54,605 bases of DNA, taken from assembly GCF_001854805.1 (NCBI RefSeq), contig NZ_MBLO01000223.1, positions 1 through 54,605 of the forward strand. The letters are read 5' to 3'. The position numbers were made by a program, and so were the translations under genes. How positions within the stretch are numbered: the first letter of the stretch is position 1; each line of letters begins with the position of its first letter. Shown here piece by piece: positions 1 to 8,122 of this stretch. The DNA is from Pseudofrankia coriaricola (GTDB lineage Bacteria; Actinomycetota; Actinomycetes; Frankiales; Frankiaceae). A model generated the notes under the pieces. It was not told where the DNA came from. It searched no databases and saw only the letters and a list, made by a program, of their open reading frames with translations.

Positions 1-49
1 CTCGGACGCCCGCCCGGGACGATCAGCGGGCCGACGTCTGGAGTCCCGT

Positions 50-86
50 GCCGGATCGGCCTAGCCGATCCGGCAGGTCCGGGAGG
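50..86. repeat. Perfect 11-bp hairpin related to the hut-flanking repeats
   Basis: Positions 50-60 (GCCGGATCGGC) and 64-74 (GCCGATCCGGC) are perfect complements around a 3-nt loop, followed by AGGTCCGG. The same layout, CCGGATCGC..GCGATCTGG then TAGGTCCG, occurs at 20921-20949 in the repeat flanking hutF. This suggests a dispersed family of small palindromic repeats. Function unknown; it could also act as a terminator. Confidence 0.5.
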
Positions 87-343
87 CATAGTCCAGAGAC
101 GGAAGAGCAGCGACGATGGCTAAATGATCACCAGGACTGGTTGAACCTGGCGTAGTGAGCTTGGCCCCTGAGCACGGACACCGCACCTGAAGCGACCCTT
201 GGCCGCCAGGGAAGGTGTCGACCATGGCCGCACCACTCCCGCCAGCGCGCGGTCGAGCTCGCCCGCCGTCTGTACGATCAGTCATGAATATCGGGTTCAG
301 GGAGCCCGATCAGGCCTGTGACCTGCAGCGACAGGGGCCACGG

Positions 344-397
344 GTGTTGGGGATGTTTGTCGCGTACACCCAAGCGCGGGTCGAGCATCCCCAACAC
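344..397. repeat. 12-bp inverted repeat with 30-nt loop
   Basis: GTGTTGGGGATG at 344-355 is perfectly complementary to CATCCCCAACAC at 386-397. It lies about 60 nt past the stop of the minus-strand acyl-CoA dehydrogenase. It may be a transcription terminator for that gene or an operator; the loop is longer than usual for a terminator. Confidence 0.45.
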
Positions 398-454
398 AAG
401 CGGCGAGTTGCGTCGGCTTTCCCGACAGTCCCGCTGGCCCCGCCAGGTCAGAGC

Positions 455-1630
455 TCAGGCGGGTTCCTTGGGGAGGCCGAGGGCGCGTTCGGCGAGGATG
501 GTGCGCTGGATCTCGTTGGCGCCGCCGTAGATGGTCTCGGCGCGGCTGTTGAGGAAACCGCGCTGGAAGGCGTCAAGGGCGTAGCCGTCGCCGACGATCT
601 CCGCCGACGGGCCGAGCAGCTGCATCGAGAGCTCGCCGAGCCGCTGGTGCCAGGTGGCCCACTGCAGCTTGGAGACGGACGACTCCGAGCCGAGGTCGCC
701 GGTCCGGGTGAGCGTGCTGATCATCCGCAGGTTGGTGTAACGGACCACCTCGAGACCGATCCAGGCATCCGCGAGCCGCTGCCGGACCAGCGGGTCGGCG
801 GTGCGGCCCCGGTCGCGCAGCACGTCGACGAGCGAGCGCAGCTCGCGGGCGAACATGTACTGGTAAGGCAGGGTGGTGAGCAGCCGTTCCGCGCCTACGG
901 TGCCCATCGCGACCTTCCAGCCGCCCTCGACCCCGCCGACCACCAGGTCAGCGGCGGTCCGCGCGCCGGTGAGGAACACCTCGCAGAACTCCCGGCTGCC
1001 GACGATGTTGCGGATCGGCCGGATGTCGACGCCGGGCTGGTCGGCGGGGACCAGCAGCATCGAGATGCCGCGGTGCTTCGGCACGTCCGGGTTGGTCCGG
1101 CACAGCACGTACAGCCAGTCGGCGGTGTCGCCGAACGTCGTCCAGATCTTCTGACCGTCGATCACCCACTCGCCGCCGTCGCGCACGGCGCGGGTGCGCA
1201 GCCCGGCGAGGTCGGAGCCGGCGCCGGGCTCGGAGAACCCCTGGCCCCAGAACTGTTCGACGCGGGTGATCGCGGGCAGGAAGCGGGCCTTCTGGGCGGG
1301 GGTGCCGTGGCGCAGCAGCGTCGGGCCGAACAGGTCGCGGCCCTGGACGCCGACCCAGTAGGGCGCGGCCGCGGCCGCGTGCTCCTGGAGGAAGACGATC
1401 TCCTGGTCGACGGTGCCGCCGCGGCCGCCGTACTCCTCGGGCCAGCTGATGTTGAGCAGCCGGGCGTCGGCCAGCTCGTGCTCCCAGGCCAGCCGCAGGT
1501 CCCAGTGCTCGTCGTCCGTCGGCCCCCCGACGCCGCGGTGGCGGGCGAACTCGCCGACCAGATGGTCGGCGAGCCAGTCGCGCACCTCGGCCCGAAACTC
1601 GGCGTCCGCGGGGCTGTCCTTCATGTCCAT
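455..1630 (-). CDS. Acyl-CoA dehydrogenase (FadE-type), 391 aa
   Basis: A flavin-dependent enzyme that would form the alpha,beta double bond in an acyl-CoA. The N-terminal helical domain is followed by the flavin/substrate beta-barrel (WGQGFSEPGAGSDLAG near residue 135) and a C-terminal domain ending in AETIYGGANEIQ (364-375), the usual signature beside the active site. The length is normal for the family. ATG at 1630 is preceded by AGGAG about 8 nt upstream. It lies 46 nt downstream of an SDR gene on the same strand, probably one transcript. In mycobacterial steroid degradation such proteins often work as hetero-oligomers with a second, shorter dehydrogenase; the gene at 2705-3817 is a candidate partner. 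Substrate unknown. Confidence 0.93.
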   Translation of the reverse strand: MDMKDSPADAEFRAEVRDWLADHLVGEFARHRGVGGPTDDEHWDLRLAWEHELADARLLNISWPEEYGGRGGTVDQEIVFLQEHAAAAAPYWVGVQGRDLFGPTLLRHGTPAQKARFLPAITRVEQFWGQGFSEPGAGSDLAGLRTRAVRDGGEWVIDGQKIWTTFGDTADWLYVLCRTNPDVPKHRGISMLLVPADQPGVDIRPIRNIVGSREFCEVFLTGARTAADLVVGGVEGGWKVAMGTVGAERLLTTLPYQYMFARELRSLVDVLRDRGRTADPLVRQRLADAWIGLEVVRYTNLRMISTLTRTGDLGSESSVSKLQWATWHQRLGELSMQLLGPSAEIVGDGYALDAFQRGFLNSRAETIYGGANEIQRTILAERALGLPKEPA

Positions 1631-1679
1631 GGGGTCTCCTGTCCGTCGCCGCCGGCACCGCGCGGGTGGGCCGCGTGCG

Positions 1680-2582
1680 TCACGCGAACGCGACCCGCCC
1701 GGTCGGGGCGACGCCGAGCACGGGCGGCAGCCCGTCGACCAGTTCCTGCGCGCTCACCGCCGCGCCGGCGGTGCCGACGTACTCGCCGGCGACGGCCCAG
1801 CCGCGCAGGCGCTGCACCCGGTTGCCGTCGACGCGGAACACCTGGCCGGTGATCCAGGCCGACGCCTCGGAAGCGAGGTAGACGACGACGCCGGAGGCGT
1901 TCTCCGGGGCGCGCGGGTCGAAGCCGCTGGCCGTCGCCTCGGCGCCGAGCGGGATGCCGGCCGTCATTCGGGTCGCGGCCAGCGGGGAGATCGCATTGAC
2001 CGTGACGCCGTAGCGGCGCATCTCCATGGCGGCGATGGTGGTGAGGCTGACGATGCCGGCCTTGGCAGCGCCGTAGTTGGCCTGGCCGACCGTGCCGAAC
2101 AGGCCGGTACCGGAGGTGGTGTTGATGATGCGGCCGCTGACCGGCTCGCCGCGCTTGGCGGCGGCCCGCCAGTAGGCGCAGGCGTGCCGGGTGAGCGCGA
2201 AGGAGCCCTTGAGGTGGACGGCGACGACGGCGTCGAAGTCTGACTCGGTCATCGCGAACAGCATCCGATCGCGGATGATGCCGGCGTTGTTGACGACGAC
2301 GTCGAGCCGGCCGAACTCCTTCACGGTGCGCTCGACCAGCGCCTCGGTCGCGGCCCAGTCGGTGACCGACCCGTGGTCGGCGATGGCCCGCCCGCCGCTG
2401 GCGGTGATCTCTGTGGCGACCTCCTGGGCCGGGGACTCGGCGGTCTGTTCGCCGTGCAGGCCGGCCCCGAGGTCGTTGACCACGACCGTCGCGCCGGCCG
2501 CCGCCAGTGCCAGGCAGTGTGACCGGCCGAGGCCGCGCCCGCCGCCGGTCACGATCGCCACCCTGCCGTCGAGCATGCCCAC
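1680..2582 (-). CDS. Short-chain dehydrogenase/reductase (3-hydroxyacyl-CoA type)
   Basis: A classical SDR, NAD(P)-dependent oxidoreductase. It has the glycine-rich motif TGGGRGLG near the N-terminus, NNAG (residues about 92-95), an active-site Ser region (NTTSGTG) and YGAAK as the YxxxK catalytic pair. The sequence resembles the dehydrogenase part of peroxisomal-type multifunctional enzyme 2, consistent with oxidation of 3-hydroxyacyl-CoA. The start is uncertain: TTG 2588, GTG 2582 and ATG 2576 are in frame. GGGAGGG is best spaced (6 nt) for the GTG, which I chose. It is followed by the acyl-CoA dehydrogenase on the same strand and is divergent from the dehydrogenase at 2705. Confidence 0.9.
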   Translation of the reverse strand: MGMLDGRVAIVTGGGRGLGRSHCLALAAAGATVVVNDLGAGLHGEQTAESPAQEVATEITASGGRAIADHGSVTDWAATEALVERTVKEFGRLDVVVNNAGIIRDRMLFAMTESDFDAVVAVHLKGSFALTRHACAYWRAAAKRGEPVSGRIINTTSGTGLFGTVGQANYGAAKAGIVSLTTIAAMEMRRYGVTVNAISPLAATRMTAGIPLGAEATASGFDPRAPENASGVVVYLASEASAWITGQVFRVDGNRVQRLRGWAVAGEYVGTAGAAVSAQELVDGLPPVLGVAPTGRVAFA

Positions 2583-2704
2583 GGGCAACCCTCCCAGATC
2601 GCGGGTTAATCAGTTAACTTATCTATCTAGACTAAGCATAGGAGGCGGCATGGGCTGGGGCCAGCGGCCCGCCCGTTGCCCCGACTGACGGCGGAGGAGA
2701 ACCC
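2583..2704. promoter_or_regulatory. Divergent promoter region with AT-rich palindrome
   Basis: This 120-nt gap separates the minus-strand SDR from the plus-strand acyl-CoA dehydrogenase and must hold both promoters. An AT-rich core (2606-2640) is unusual in this GC-rich DNA. It contains the palindrome GTTAAC (2613-2618) and TCTAGA (2626-2631). Similar AT-rich blocks lie before the genes starting at 7196, 13808 and 15444. A regulator site is inferred, not shown. Confidence 0.45.
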
Positions 2705-3817
2705 GTGAACTTCGCGTTCAGCGAGGAACATGACCAGCTGCGCCAGATGGTCCGTGACCTGCTGGGCGACGCCTCGCCGGAGACCGAGGTCCGCCGCCTG
2801 ATGGAGACCGAGACCGGACTCGACCCGGCCGTCTGGGGGCAGCTCGGCGAGCTCGGCCTGCTCGGGCTCGCGGTGCCCGAGGAGTTCGGTGGCGCGGGCT
2901 ACGGCTTCGTCGAGGTCGGCATCGTGCTGGAGGAGGCCGGGCGGGCGCTGCTGTGCGCGCCCTACCTGTCGAGCGTGGTGCTGGCGACGTCGGCGCTGCT
3001 GCTCGCGGACGACGACTCCGCGAAGAAGGACTACCTGCCAGGCCTGGCAGCGGGCACCCTGCGCGGCACCCTGGCTCTGACTGAGGACCCGGGGCGGTGG
3101 GACGAGGGCGGTGTGACGGTGTCCGCCCGTCCCCGCGACGGCGGTTGGTCGCTGTCCGGGTCCAAGACCTACGTCCTGGACGGCCACACCGCCGACCTGA
3201 TCGTCGTCGCCGCCCGGACCGGTGCCGGCGTCAGCCTGTTCACCGTGGCCGGCGACGCGCCGGGTCTACGACGCGAGGCGTTGCCCACCATGGACATGAC
3301 CCGCAAGCAGGCCCGGCTCACCTTCGACGAGACGCCGGCTCGGCTGCTCGGCGCGGAGGGCGCCGGCTGGCCGGTGCTGGCGCGGGTCCTCGACCTGGCG
3401 GCCGTGGGGCTGGCCGCGGAGCAGGTGGGCGGTGCCGCCCGGGTGCTGGAGATGGCCGTCGACTACGCGAAGGTCCGCGTCCAGTTCGGCCGTCCGATCG
3501 GCTCGTTCCAGGCCATCAAGCACAAGTGCGCCGACATGCTCGTCGACGTCGAGTCGGCGCGGTCGGCGGCCTACTACGGTCTGTGGGCCGCCGGGGAGCG
3601 CAGCGAGGAGCTCGCCGCCGTCGCCTGCGTCGCCAAGTCCTTCTGCTCCGACGCCTACTTCCGCTGCGCGGGCGAGAACATCCAGATCCACGGCGGCATC
3701 GGGTTCACGTGGGAGCACCCGGCCCACCTGTACTTCAAGCGGGCGAAAGGCTCCCAGCTGCTGTTCGGCGACCCGACCTACCACCGGGAGCTGCTGGCCC
3801 AGCGCGTCGGCATCTAG
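2705..3817 (+). CDS. Acyl-CoA dehydrogenase, 370 aa
   Basis: A second acyl-CoA dehydrogenase. It has the N-terminal domain (FSEEHDQLRQMVRDLL), the middle beta-domain, and a C-terminal domain with FGRPIGSFQAIKHK and QIHGGIGFTWEHPAHLYFKR near residues 325-346. This last motif is typical of the FadE27/29-like subunits that form alpha2-beta2 enzymes with a FadE26/28-like partner. GTG at 2705 has GGAGGAG just upstream and is well supported. It is transcribed away from the SDR/acyl-CoA dehydrogenase pair, so the two dehydrogenases share a promoter region. Partnership with the protein at 455-1630 is an inference from this arrangement. Confidence 0.93.
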   Translation: MNFAFSEEHDQLRQMVRDLLGDASPETEVRRLMETETGLDPAVWGQLGELGLLGLAVPEEFGGAGYGFVEVGIVLEEAGRALLCAPYLSSVVLATSALLLADDDSAKKDYLPGLAAGTLRGTLALTEDPGRWDEGGVTVSARPRDGGWSLSGSKTYVLDGHTADLIVVAARTGAGVSLFTVAGDAPGLRREALPTMDMTRKQARLTFDETPARLLGAEGAGWPVLARVLDLAAVGLAAEQVGGAARVLEMAVDYAKVRVQFGRPIGSFQAIKHKCADMLVDVESARSAAYYGLWAAGERSEELAAVACVAKSFCSDAYFRCAGENIQIHGGIGFTWEHPAHLYFKRAKGSQLLFGDPTYHRELLAQRVGI

Positions 3818-4042
3818 CGCCAGGACGGTCCGTCAGGCGGGAAGCCAGCCCGTGGCGCGCCTATCGGTGGCGGCCTGGTATGACCAACACCCGCGCCGGC
3901 CCGATGCGCCGGGACGCCGCTCCGGTGGTGGCCCGGCGTGCCGGATAGACTTCTACTTGTACACCTCATTTAGAGAACCATTCCGGGAACAGAGCGTCCC
4001 ACCGGCCGTGCCCGCGGGTGGGCCAGGCGATCGGAGGACGGC

Positions 4043-4807
4043 GTGGCGAAGGCCAGCCAGGTCCGGGCTCCCAAGGCCGGCGAGCTCATCGCGGGCCAGC
4101 TGCGGCAGCAGATCATCCGCGGCACCCTGGAGCCCGGCGCGGTACTGCCGAGCGAGACCGTCCTGTCGACCCAGTTCGGGGTGTCGAAGCCGACGATGCG
4201 CGAGGCGTTCCGCATCCTGGAGGCCGAGCGGCTCATCGAGGTCCGCCGGGGCGCCAACGGAGGGGCCCGGGTGCAGGTGCCGGACACCGGGGCGGCCGCC
4301 CGCTACGCCGGCGCGATCCTGCAGCACCGGCGCGCCACGCTCAGCGATGTCTACGCGGTCCGCGCGCTGTTGGAGTCCAAGTCCGCGGGGATGCTCGCCG
4401 GCGCGCGTCGGGACGACGCCGTGGCGCGGCTAGAGAAGCTGCTCGGCGCGGAGGAGGCGGCGCTCGGCGCCGGCCAGGACGACGAGTTCCTCGCCGCCGA
4501 CGAGGCGTTCCACCTCGGCGTCGTCGAGCTGACCGGCAGCGAGACACTCAGCCTGCTGGTCCAGATGCTCTACAACATCGTCAAGGCGGCGGTGGCCTCG
4601 TCGAGCGAGGTCCACCGGCGCAAGGCCGACTCCGAGGCTCAGCGGGCACGGACGCACCGCAGCCACGTCCGGCTCGTCGAGATCCTCAAGGACGGCGGTG
4701 AGCCGGCCGAGGTCGAGGCCTACTGGAACCGCCACCTGACCACGGTGGCCGCGTTCCTGCTGGCGGACCTGCCCGCCGAGACGGCGCTCGACCTGCTGCT
4801 GACCTGA
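4043..4807 (+). CDS. GntR-family regulator, FadR (FCD) subfamily
   Basis: DNA-binding repressor or activator. The N-terminal winged helix (residues about 10-75) includes EPGAVLPSETVLSTQFGVSK and PTMREAFRILEAERLIEV, the GntR recognition helices. The C-terminal all-helical FCD domain (about 95-235) carries the spaced His residues (FHLGVVELTG, HRSHVRLVE, YWNRHLTTV) that bind metal or ligand in this subfamily. GTG at 4043 follows GGAGGACG. FCD regulators commonly respond to organic acids or acyl-CoAs, so control of the surrounding acyl-CoA genes is likely. TTGTACA at 3957-3963 in its own leader resembles the GT...AC core of GntR operators. Confidence 0.9.
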   Translation: MAKASQVRAPKAGELIAGQLRQQIIRGTLEPGAVLPSETVLSTQFGVSKPTMREAFRILEAERLIEVRRGANGGARVQVPDTGAAARYAGAILQHRRATLSDVYAVRALLESKSAGMLAGARRDDAVARLEKLLGAEEAALGAGQDDEFLAADEAFHLGVVELTGSETLSLLVQMLYNIVKAAVASSSEVHRRKADSEAQRARTHRSHVRLVEILKDGGEPAEVEAYWNRHLTTVAAFLLADLPAETALDLLLT

Positions 4808-4816
4808 CCCTCCGAC

Positions 4817-4850
4817 GGGCCGTCACGGCCCGGGCGCGGCCGCGCCGCGC
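4817..4850. terminator. Hairpins between convergent genes
   Basis: GGGCCG (4817-4822) and CGGCCC (4826-4831) form a 6-bp stem with a TCA loop, followed by a second GC-rich self-complementary stretch (about 4835-4848). It sits between the converging GntR and CoA-transferase genes, so a bidirectional terminator is likely. Confidence 0.5.
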
Positions 4851-4859
4851 GATCAGCCG

Positions 4860-7196
4860 TCAGGGGCCCATGACCCGCGGCGCGAGGTCCCAGCGCCGCT
4901 CGATCTCGTCCGTGTGCTCGCCCAGCAACGGCGGACGCGGGTAGACGGGGTCCGGGCAGGAGCGCAGCCGGAACGGTGAGCCGACCAGGGTGAGCTGGCC
5001 CAGCCGAGGGTGCTCGACTCCGCGCAGCGCACCCCGAGTCACGAGATCGTCGTCCGCGGCGAGGTCACTCGCGGCCGCCGACAGGCCCGCCGGCACCCCG
5101 GCGGCCGTCATACGGGCGACGAGGGACGCCGCGTCGTGGCGGCTGGTGTAGGCGGCGACCAGGGCATCGACCTCGGCCCTGCGAGCCACCCGGGCTCTCG
5201 ACGCCCGCAGGGCCGGGTCCGCGGCGGCCGGGCCGAGCAGGTCCGCGAGGGCGGCCCATTCCTCGTCGGTGCGGGCGGCCACCGCCACCCACCTGCGGTC
5301 CAGGGTCGGGAAGCAGTCATACGGGGCGGCGAACTCGACGGTGTTGCCGGCGCGCAGCGGCCGGCCGCCCCGGGAGGCCGCCAGCACCAGGTGGCCCTGC
5401 AGCACGACGAGCGCGTCACGGGCGGCCGCGTCGACGGTGACCCCACCGCCACCGTCCCACGCGTGCAGCAGCCCGGCGAGGACACCGAGGGCGCCGTTGG
5501 TGCCCGCGCGCAGGTCGTTGGTGTCGCGGATGTCCGACGGGGGCGCGTCGGGGTAGCCGGTCATCGCGCCGAGACCGCCCTCGGCGTTGAACACCGACGC
5601 GTAGCCGGGCCGGTCAGCGTCGAGGGCGTCCGCGCCGAAGCCGGACAGTGACAGGATGACCAGGTCCGGCCGGTGGACGCGCAGCGTCTCGTCGCACAGG
5701 CCCAGCCTGTCGCGCACACCCGGGCGATAATTCTCGACCAGCACGTCGGCGGCCTCCACGAGCCGCAGGACACGCTCACGGCCGGCGGGCGACTTGAGGT
5801 CGGCGAGCACCGAGCTCTTCGCCTGGTTGAGGTCCATGAACCGAATCGACGAGTCGAGGTCGGCGCCCGCGTTGGCCATGTCCCGGCGGAAGAGGTCCGG
5901 CGCGGTCGGGGACTCGACCCGCACGACGTCGGCGCCGAGGAACGCGAGCAGCTCGGTGGCGTACGGCCCGGCGGCGACCCAGGTCAGGTCGACGACCCGC
6001 AGCCCGCTCAGCGGCAGCCGCCCGGCCGACAGCGCGGGCGGCGTCGCGCCCTCCCCCGCCCTGGCGGCGTGCTTCTCAGCGGGCCGGACGAGGAAGGAGC
6101 GCGTGGGCGCCACCCCGCCGCCGACGACCGGGCCGAACAGACCGCGGGAGGCGATCGCCGGGTCGGCGGCGAGCTCCCCGGGCTCGAGGAACGGGCCGCC
6201 GGGACAGCCGGCTTCCAGCAGGACACGCCGGACCGCCTCGCGGGTCACCGTCGACGTCCACGACTCCAGCTCGTGGGTCAGCACGGTGGCGTTGTCGTAG
6301 CGGCGGCCGCGGTCGGCGAACCGCGGGTCGTCGGCCAGCTCGGGCCGGCCAAGGACCTGGCAGAAGGAGCGCCAGTGCCGTTCCTCGACCGGGCGGATCG
6401 CGACCCAGCCGTCGAGGCAGCGCAGCGCGCCGGCGTAGTCGTAGCCACGGTAGGTGCGGTCGTAGTCGCGGCCTTCGAACCACGCCCGGGACAGCGTCGT
6501 GCGGTTCAGGCCACGCTCGACCTGGTCACCGGCGACCTCGACGACGTCACCTGTGCCCCGGCGGCGCCGGCCGGCGAGGGCCGCGAGGGCGCCGACCGCG
6601 GCGGTGAGGCCCGCGTCGTGGTCGGCGAGGAAACGGCCCGCCCGGACCGGCGGGCGGTCGGGGAACAGCCGGTAGACGTTCTCGCTCGGCAGCGTCGCAC
6701 CCTCGCCGCCGGCGTGGTACGCGGTCAGCTCGCTGGCCGGACGGTCCGCGGCGGAACCGGTCAGGCCGTGGCCGGTGACCGAGACGATCACGAGTGCCGG
6801 GTGCCGCCGGGTCAGGTCGGCCAGGTCGACGCCGAGCGCGGCGAGCTCGGCCGGGGTGTGGTCGTCGACGAGGACGTCGACAGCGGCGGCGCCGGCCCGC
6901 AGCAGCCGCGCGTACTCCTCGGGTGTGCTCGCCGTGCGCGCGTGCTTGCCGCGGTTGGCGTCGTCGTACAGGCATCGGGCGGTGGACGCCGGGCCGTCGG
7001 CGAGGGCCAGCAACGGGTCACCGCCCGGCGGTTCGAGCCGCGACACGTCCGCGCCCAGCCAGGACAGCACCTGCGCGCACCACGGCGCCGCGACCCAGCG
7101 GCCGGTGTCGAGCGCCCGGACGCGGGCCAGCGGCCGAAACCACTCGTCACGCGCCGCCACGGCCGGCTTCGTCTCCACCACCACGACCCCCAACAT
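4860..7196 (-). CDS. Tandem-fused CaiB/BaiF (family III) CoA-transferase, 778 aa
   Basis: Moves CoA between acids without a free intermediate. The protein is two CoA-transferase modules in one chain. The first (about 20-370) has ALDTGRWVAAPWCAQVLSWL and a GADVSRLE segment. The second (about 395-770) repeats the pattern with VVDLTWVAAGPYATELLAFL and GADVVRVESP. Candidate catalytic Asp residues are in LADHDAGLTAAVG and TNDLRAGTNGALG. Single-module members are about 400 residues and usually dimerise, so this looks like a covalent pseudo-dimer. The ATG at 7196 has no ribosome site; a palindrome lies directly before it. Either the message is leaderless or translation starts at a GTG a few codons in, after TTGGGGG. 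Confidence 0.9.
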   Translation of the reverse strand: MLGVVVVETKPAVAARDEWFRPLARVRALDTGRWVAAPWCAQVLSWLGADVSRLEPPGGDPLLALADGPASTARCLYDDANRGKHARTASTPEEYARLLRAGAAAVDVLVDDHTPAELAALGVDLADLTRRHPALVIVSVTGHGLTGSAADRPASELTAYHAGGEGATLPSENVYRLFPDRPPVRAGRFLADHDAGLTAAVGALAALAGRRRRGTGDVVEVAGDQVERGLNRTTLSRAWFEGRDYDRTYRGYDYAGALRCLDGWVAIRPVEERHWRSFCQVLGRPELADDPRFADRGRRYDNATVLTHELESWTSTVTREAVRRVLLEAGCPGGPFLEPGELAADPAIASRGLFGPVVGGGVAPTRSFLVRPAEKHAARAGEGATPPALSAGRLPLSGLRVVDLTWVAAGPYATELLAFLGADVVRVESPTAPDLFRRDMANAGADLDSSIRFMDLNQAKSSVLADLKSPAGRERVLRLVEAADVLVENYRPGVRDRLGLCDETLRVHRPDLVILSLSGFGADALDADRPGYASVFNAEGGLGAMTGYPDAPPSDIRDTNDLRAGTNGALGVLAGLLHAWDGGGGVTVDAAARDALVVLQGHLVLAASRGGRPLRAGNTVEFAAPYDCFPTLDRRWVAVAARTDEEWAALADLLGPAAADPALRASRARVARRAEVDALVAAYTSRHDAASLVARMTAAGVPAGLSAAASDLAADDDLVTRGALRGVEHPRLGQLTLVGSPFRLRSCPDPVYPRPPLLGEHTDEIERRWDLAPRVMGP

Positions 7197-7202
7197 CGCA
7201 CA

Positions 7203-7220
7203 ATTAGTTAGCTAAATAAT
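7203..7220. promoter_or_regulatory. 18-bp AT-rich palindrome, candidate operator
   Basis: ATTAGTTAG at 7203-7211 and CTAAATAAT at 7212-7220 form a palindrome with one mismatched pair. It lies 7 nt upstream of the CoA-transferase start, in the gap after the TetR gene. An AT-rich 18-mer symmetric site in high-GC DNA is typical of a TetR- or GntR-type operator. The two regulators at 4043 and 7292 are the obvious candidates. Confidence 0.55.
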
Positions 7221-7291
7221 AGCCTTCTCTGTGCGAGCGGGCGGCGCCAAACCGGCCGTGCCGGAGGACGAGCGCCGTCGGTGCGGTGTCG

Positions 7292-7936
7292 CTACGGGAG
7301 CTGTCGCGGCGCCGCGGCGGCGGAGCCGCGTACCGGCCCGAAACCGGCCTCGAGGACGTCGAACGCCTCGGTCAGCAGCGCGGTCAGGCTCCGCTCACCG
7401 CGGGCGGCGAGCCAGCTGGCGAAGACCGCCTGCGCGGTGGCCAGCATGCTGACCGCCACGACCTGGGAGGTCACCCCGTCGTCGGCGCCGCCGGGCAGAC
7501 GGCTCGCGACGAACGCGGCCAGCTCGCCTGCGCAGCGGGTCTCGTACGCGACGTCGCGCGCGGCGGCGCCGGCGCTGCCGGTGAGGACCTGGCCGATCCG
7601 CACCACACGATCGACCTGGGCCGGGTCCATGTCGGCGGTCCGCAGGAAGGCCGCCCGCAGCGCGCGCACGCCGTCCTCGTCGGCCGGACGCGCCAGGGCG
7701 GCGCGGATCAGCCGGTCGAGCAGCCGGCGGTGGAAGCCGCGGACCACGTCCACCTTCGTCGGGAAGTAGCGGAAGAAGGTCCGTGACGAGGTCCCTGCCG
7801 CCGCCGCGATCTCCTGGACGGTCACCGCGTCGAAGCCGCGCTCGACGAAGAGCGCCATCGCTGCGTCCTCGATCTGGCTCTCGGCGAAGCGCCGCTGCCG
7901 GTCGACGAGCCTGGAGGCCGCCAGATCGTCGGCCAC
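7292..7936 (-). CDS. TetR-family transcriptional regulator
   Basis: The N-terminal helix-turn-helix is clear: RFAESQIEDAAMALFVERGF, VTVQEIAAAAGTSSRTFFRY and FPTKVDVV, the canonical TetR layout. The rest is a variable ligand-binding helical domain. I place the start at GTG 7936 because TetR proteins usually begin 10-20 residues before this helix. An in-frame start as far up as 8062 would add 42 Arg/Pro-rich residues. It lies between the SDR at 8123 and the CoA-transferase at 7196 on the same strand, and probably controls one or both. Confidence 0.87.
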   Translation of the reverse strand: MADDLAASRLVDRQRRFAESQIEDAAMALFVERGFDAVTVQEIAAAAGTSSRTFFRYFPTKVDVVRGFHRRLLDRLIRAALARPADEDGVRALRAAFLRTADMDPAQVDRVVRIGQVLTGSAGAAARDVAYETRCAGELAAFVASRLPGGADDGVTSQVVAVSMLATAQAVFASWLAARGERSLTALLTEAFDVLEAGFGPVRGSAAAAPRQLP

Positions 7937-8122
7937 CAGCCACCCCCAGTCCGACTCGCGACCCTGGCCGCGTGCGGAGAATCCGGCCCACGCGTCCCCG
8001 GCGCGGATCGGCCGCCGCGGCCGCCGGGACGCGCGGGCACGCCAGGGTCGACGGACGTCCACCGTAGCGGACCAGACGCGGGTGGCCGGCCGGCCCCACG
8101 CCGGCGGCCTCGCAGCAGCCCA

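Larger units (their letters stand above)
1..454. other. Gene-free left edge with two hairpins
   Basis: I see no convincing gene here. Short open frames exist on both strands but match no family I recognise and have no good ribosome site. The stretch lies downstream of the minus-strand acyl-CoA dehydrogenase that ends at 455. It holds two palindromes, listed separately (50-74 and 344-397). Confidence 0.5.

Noticed and set aside
61-285. Small minus-strand frame at the left edge (74 codons)
   Set aside because: No ribosome site, no known family, and its 3' end falls inside the 50-74 hairpin.
215-1852. Long plus-strand open frame over the first acyl-CoA dehydrogenase
   Set aside because: It is Ala/Gly/Arg/Pro-rich with no family features; the opposite strand encodes a clear acyl-CoA dehydrogenase. 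Typical antisense open frame in high-GC DNA.
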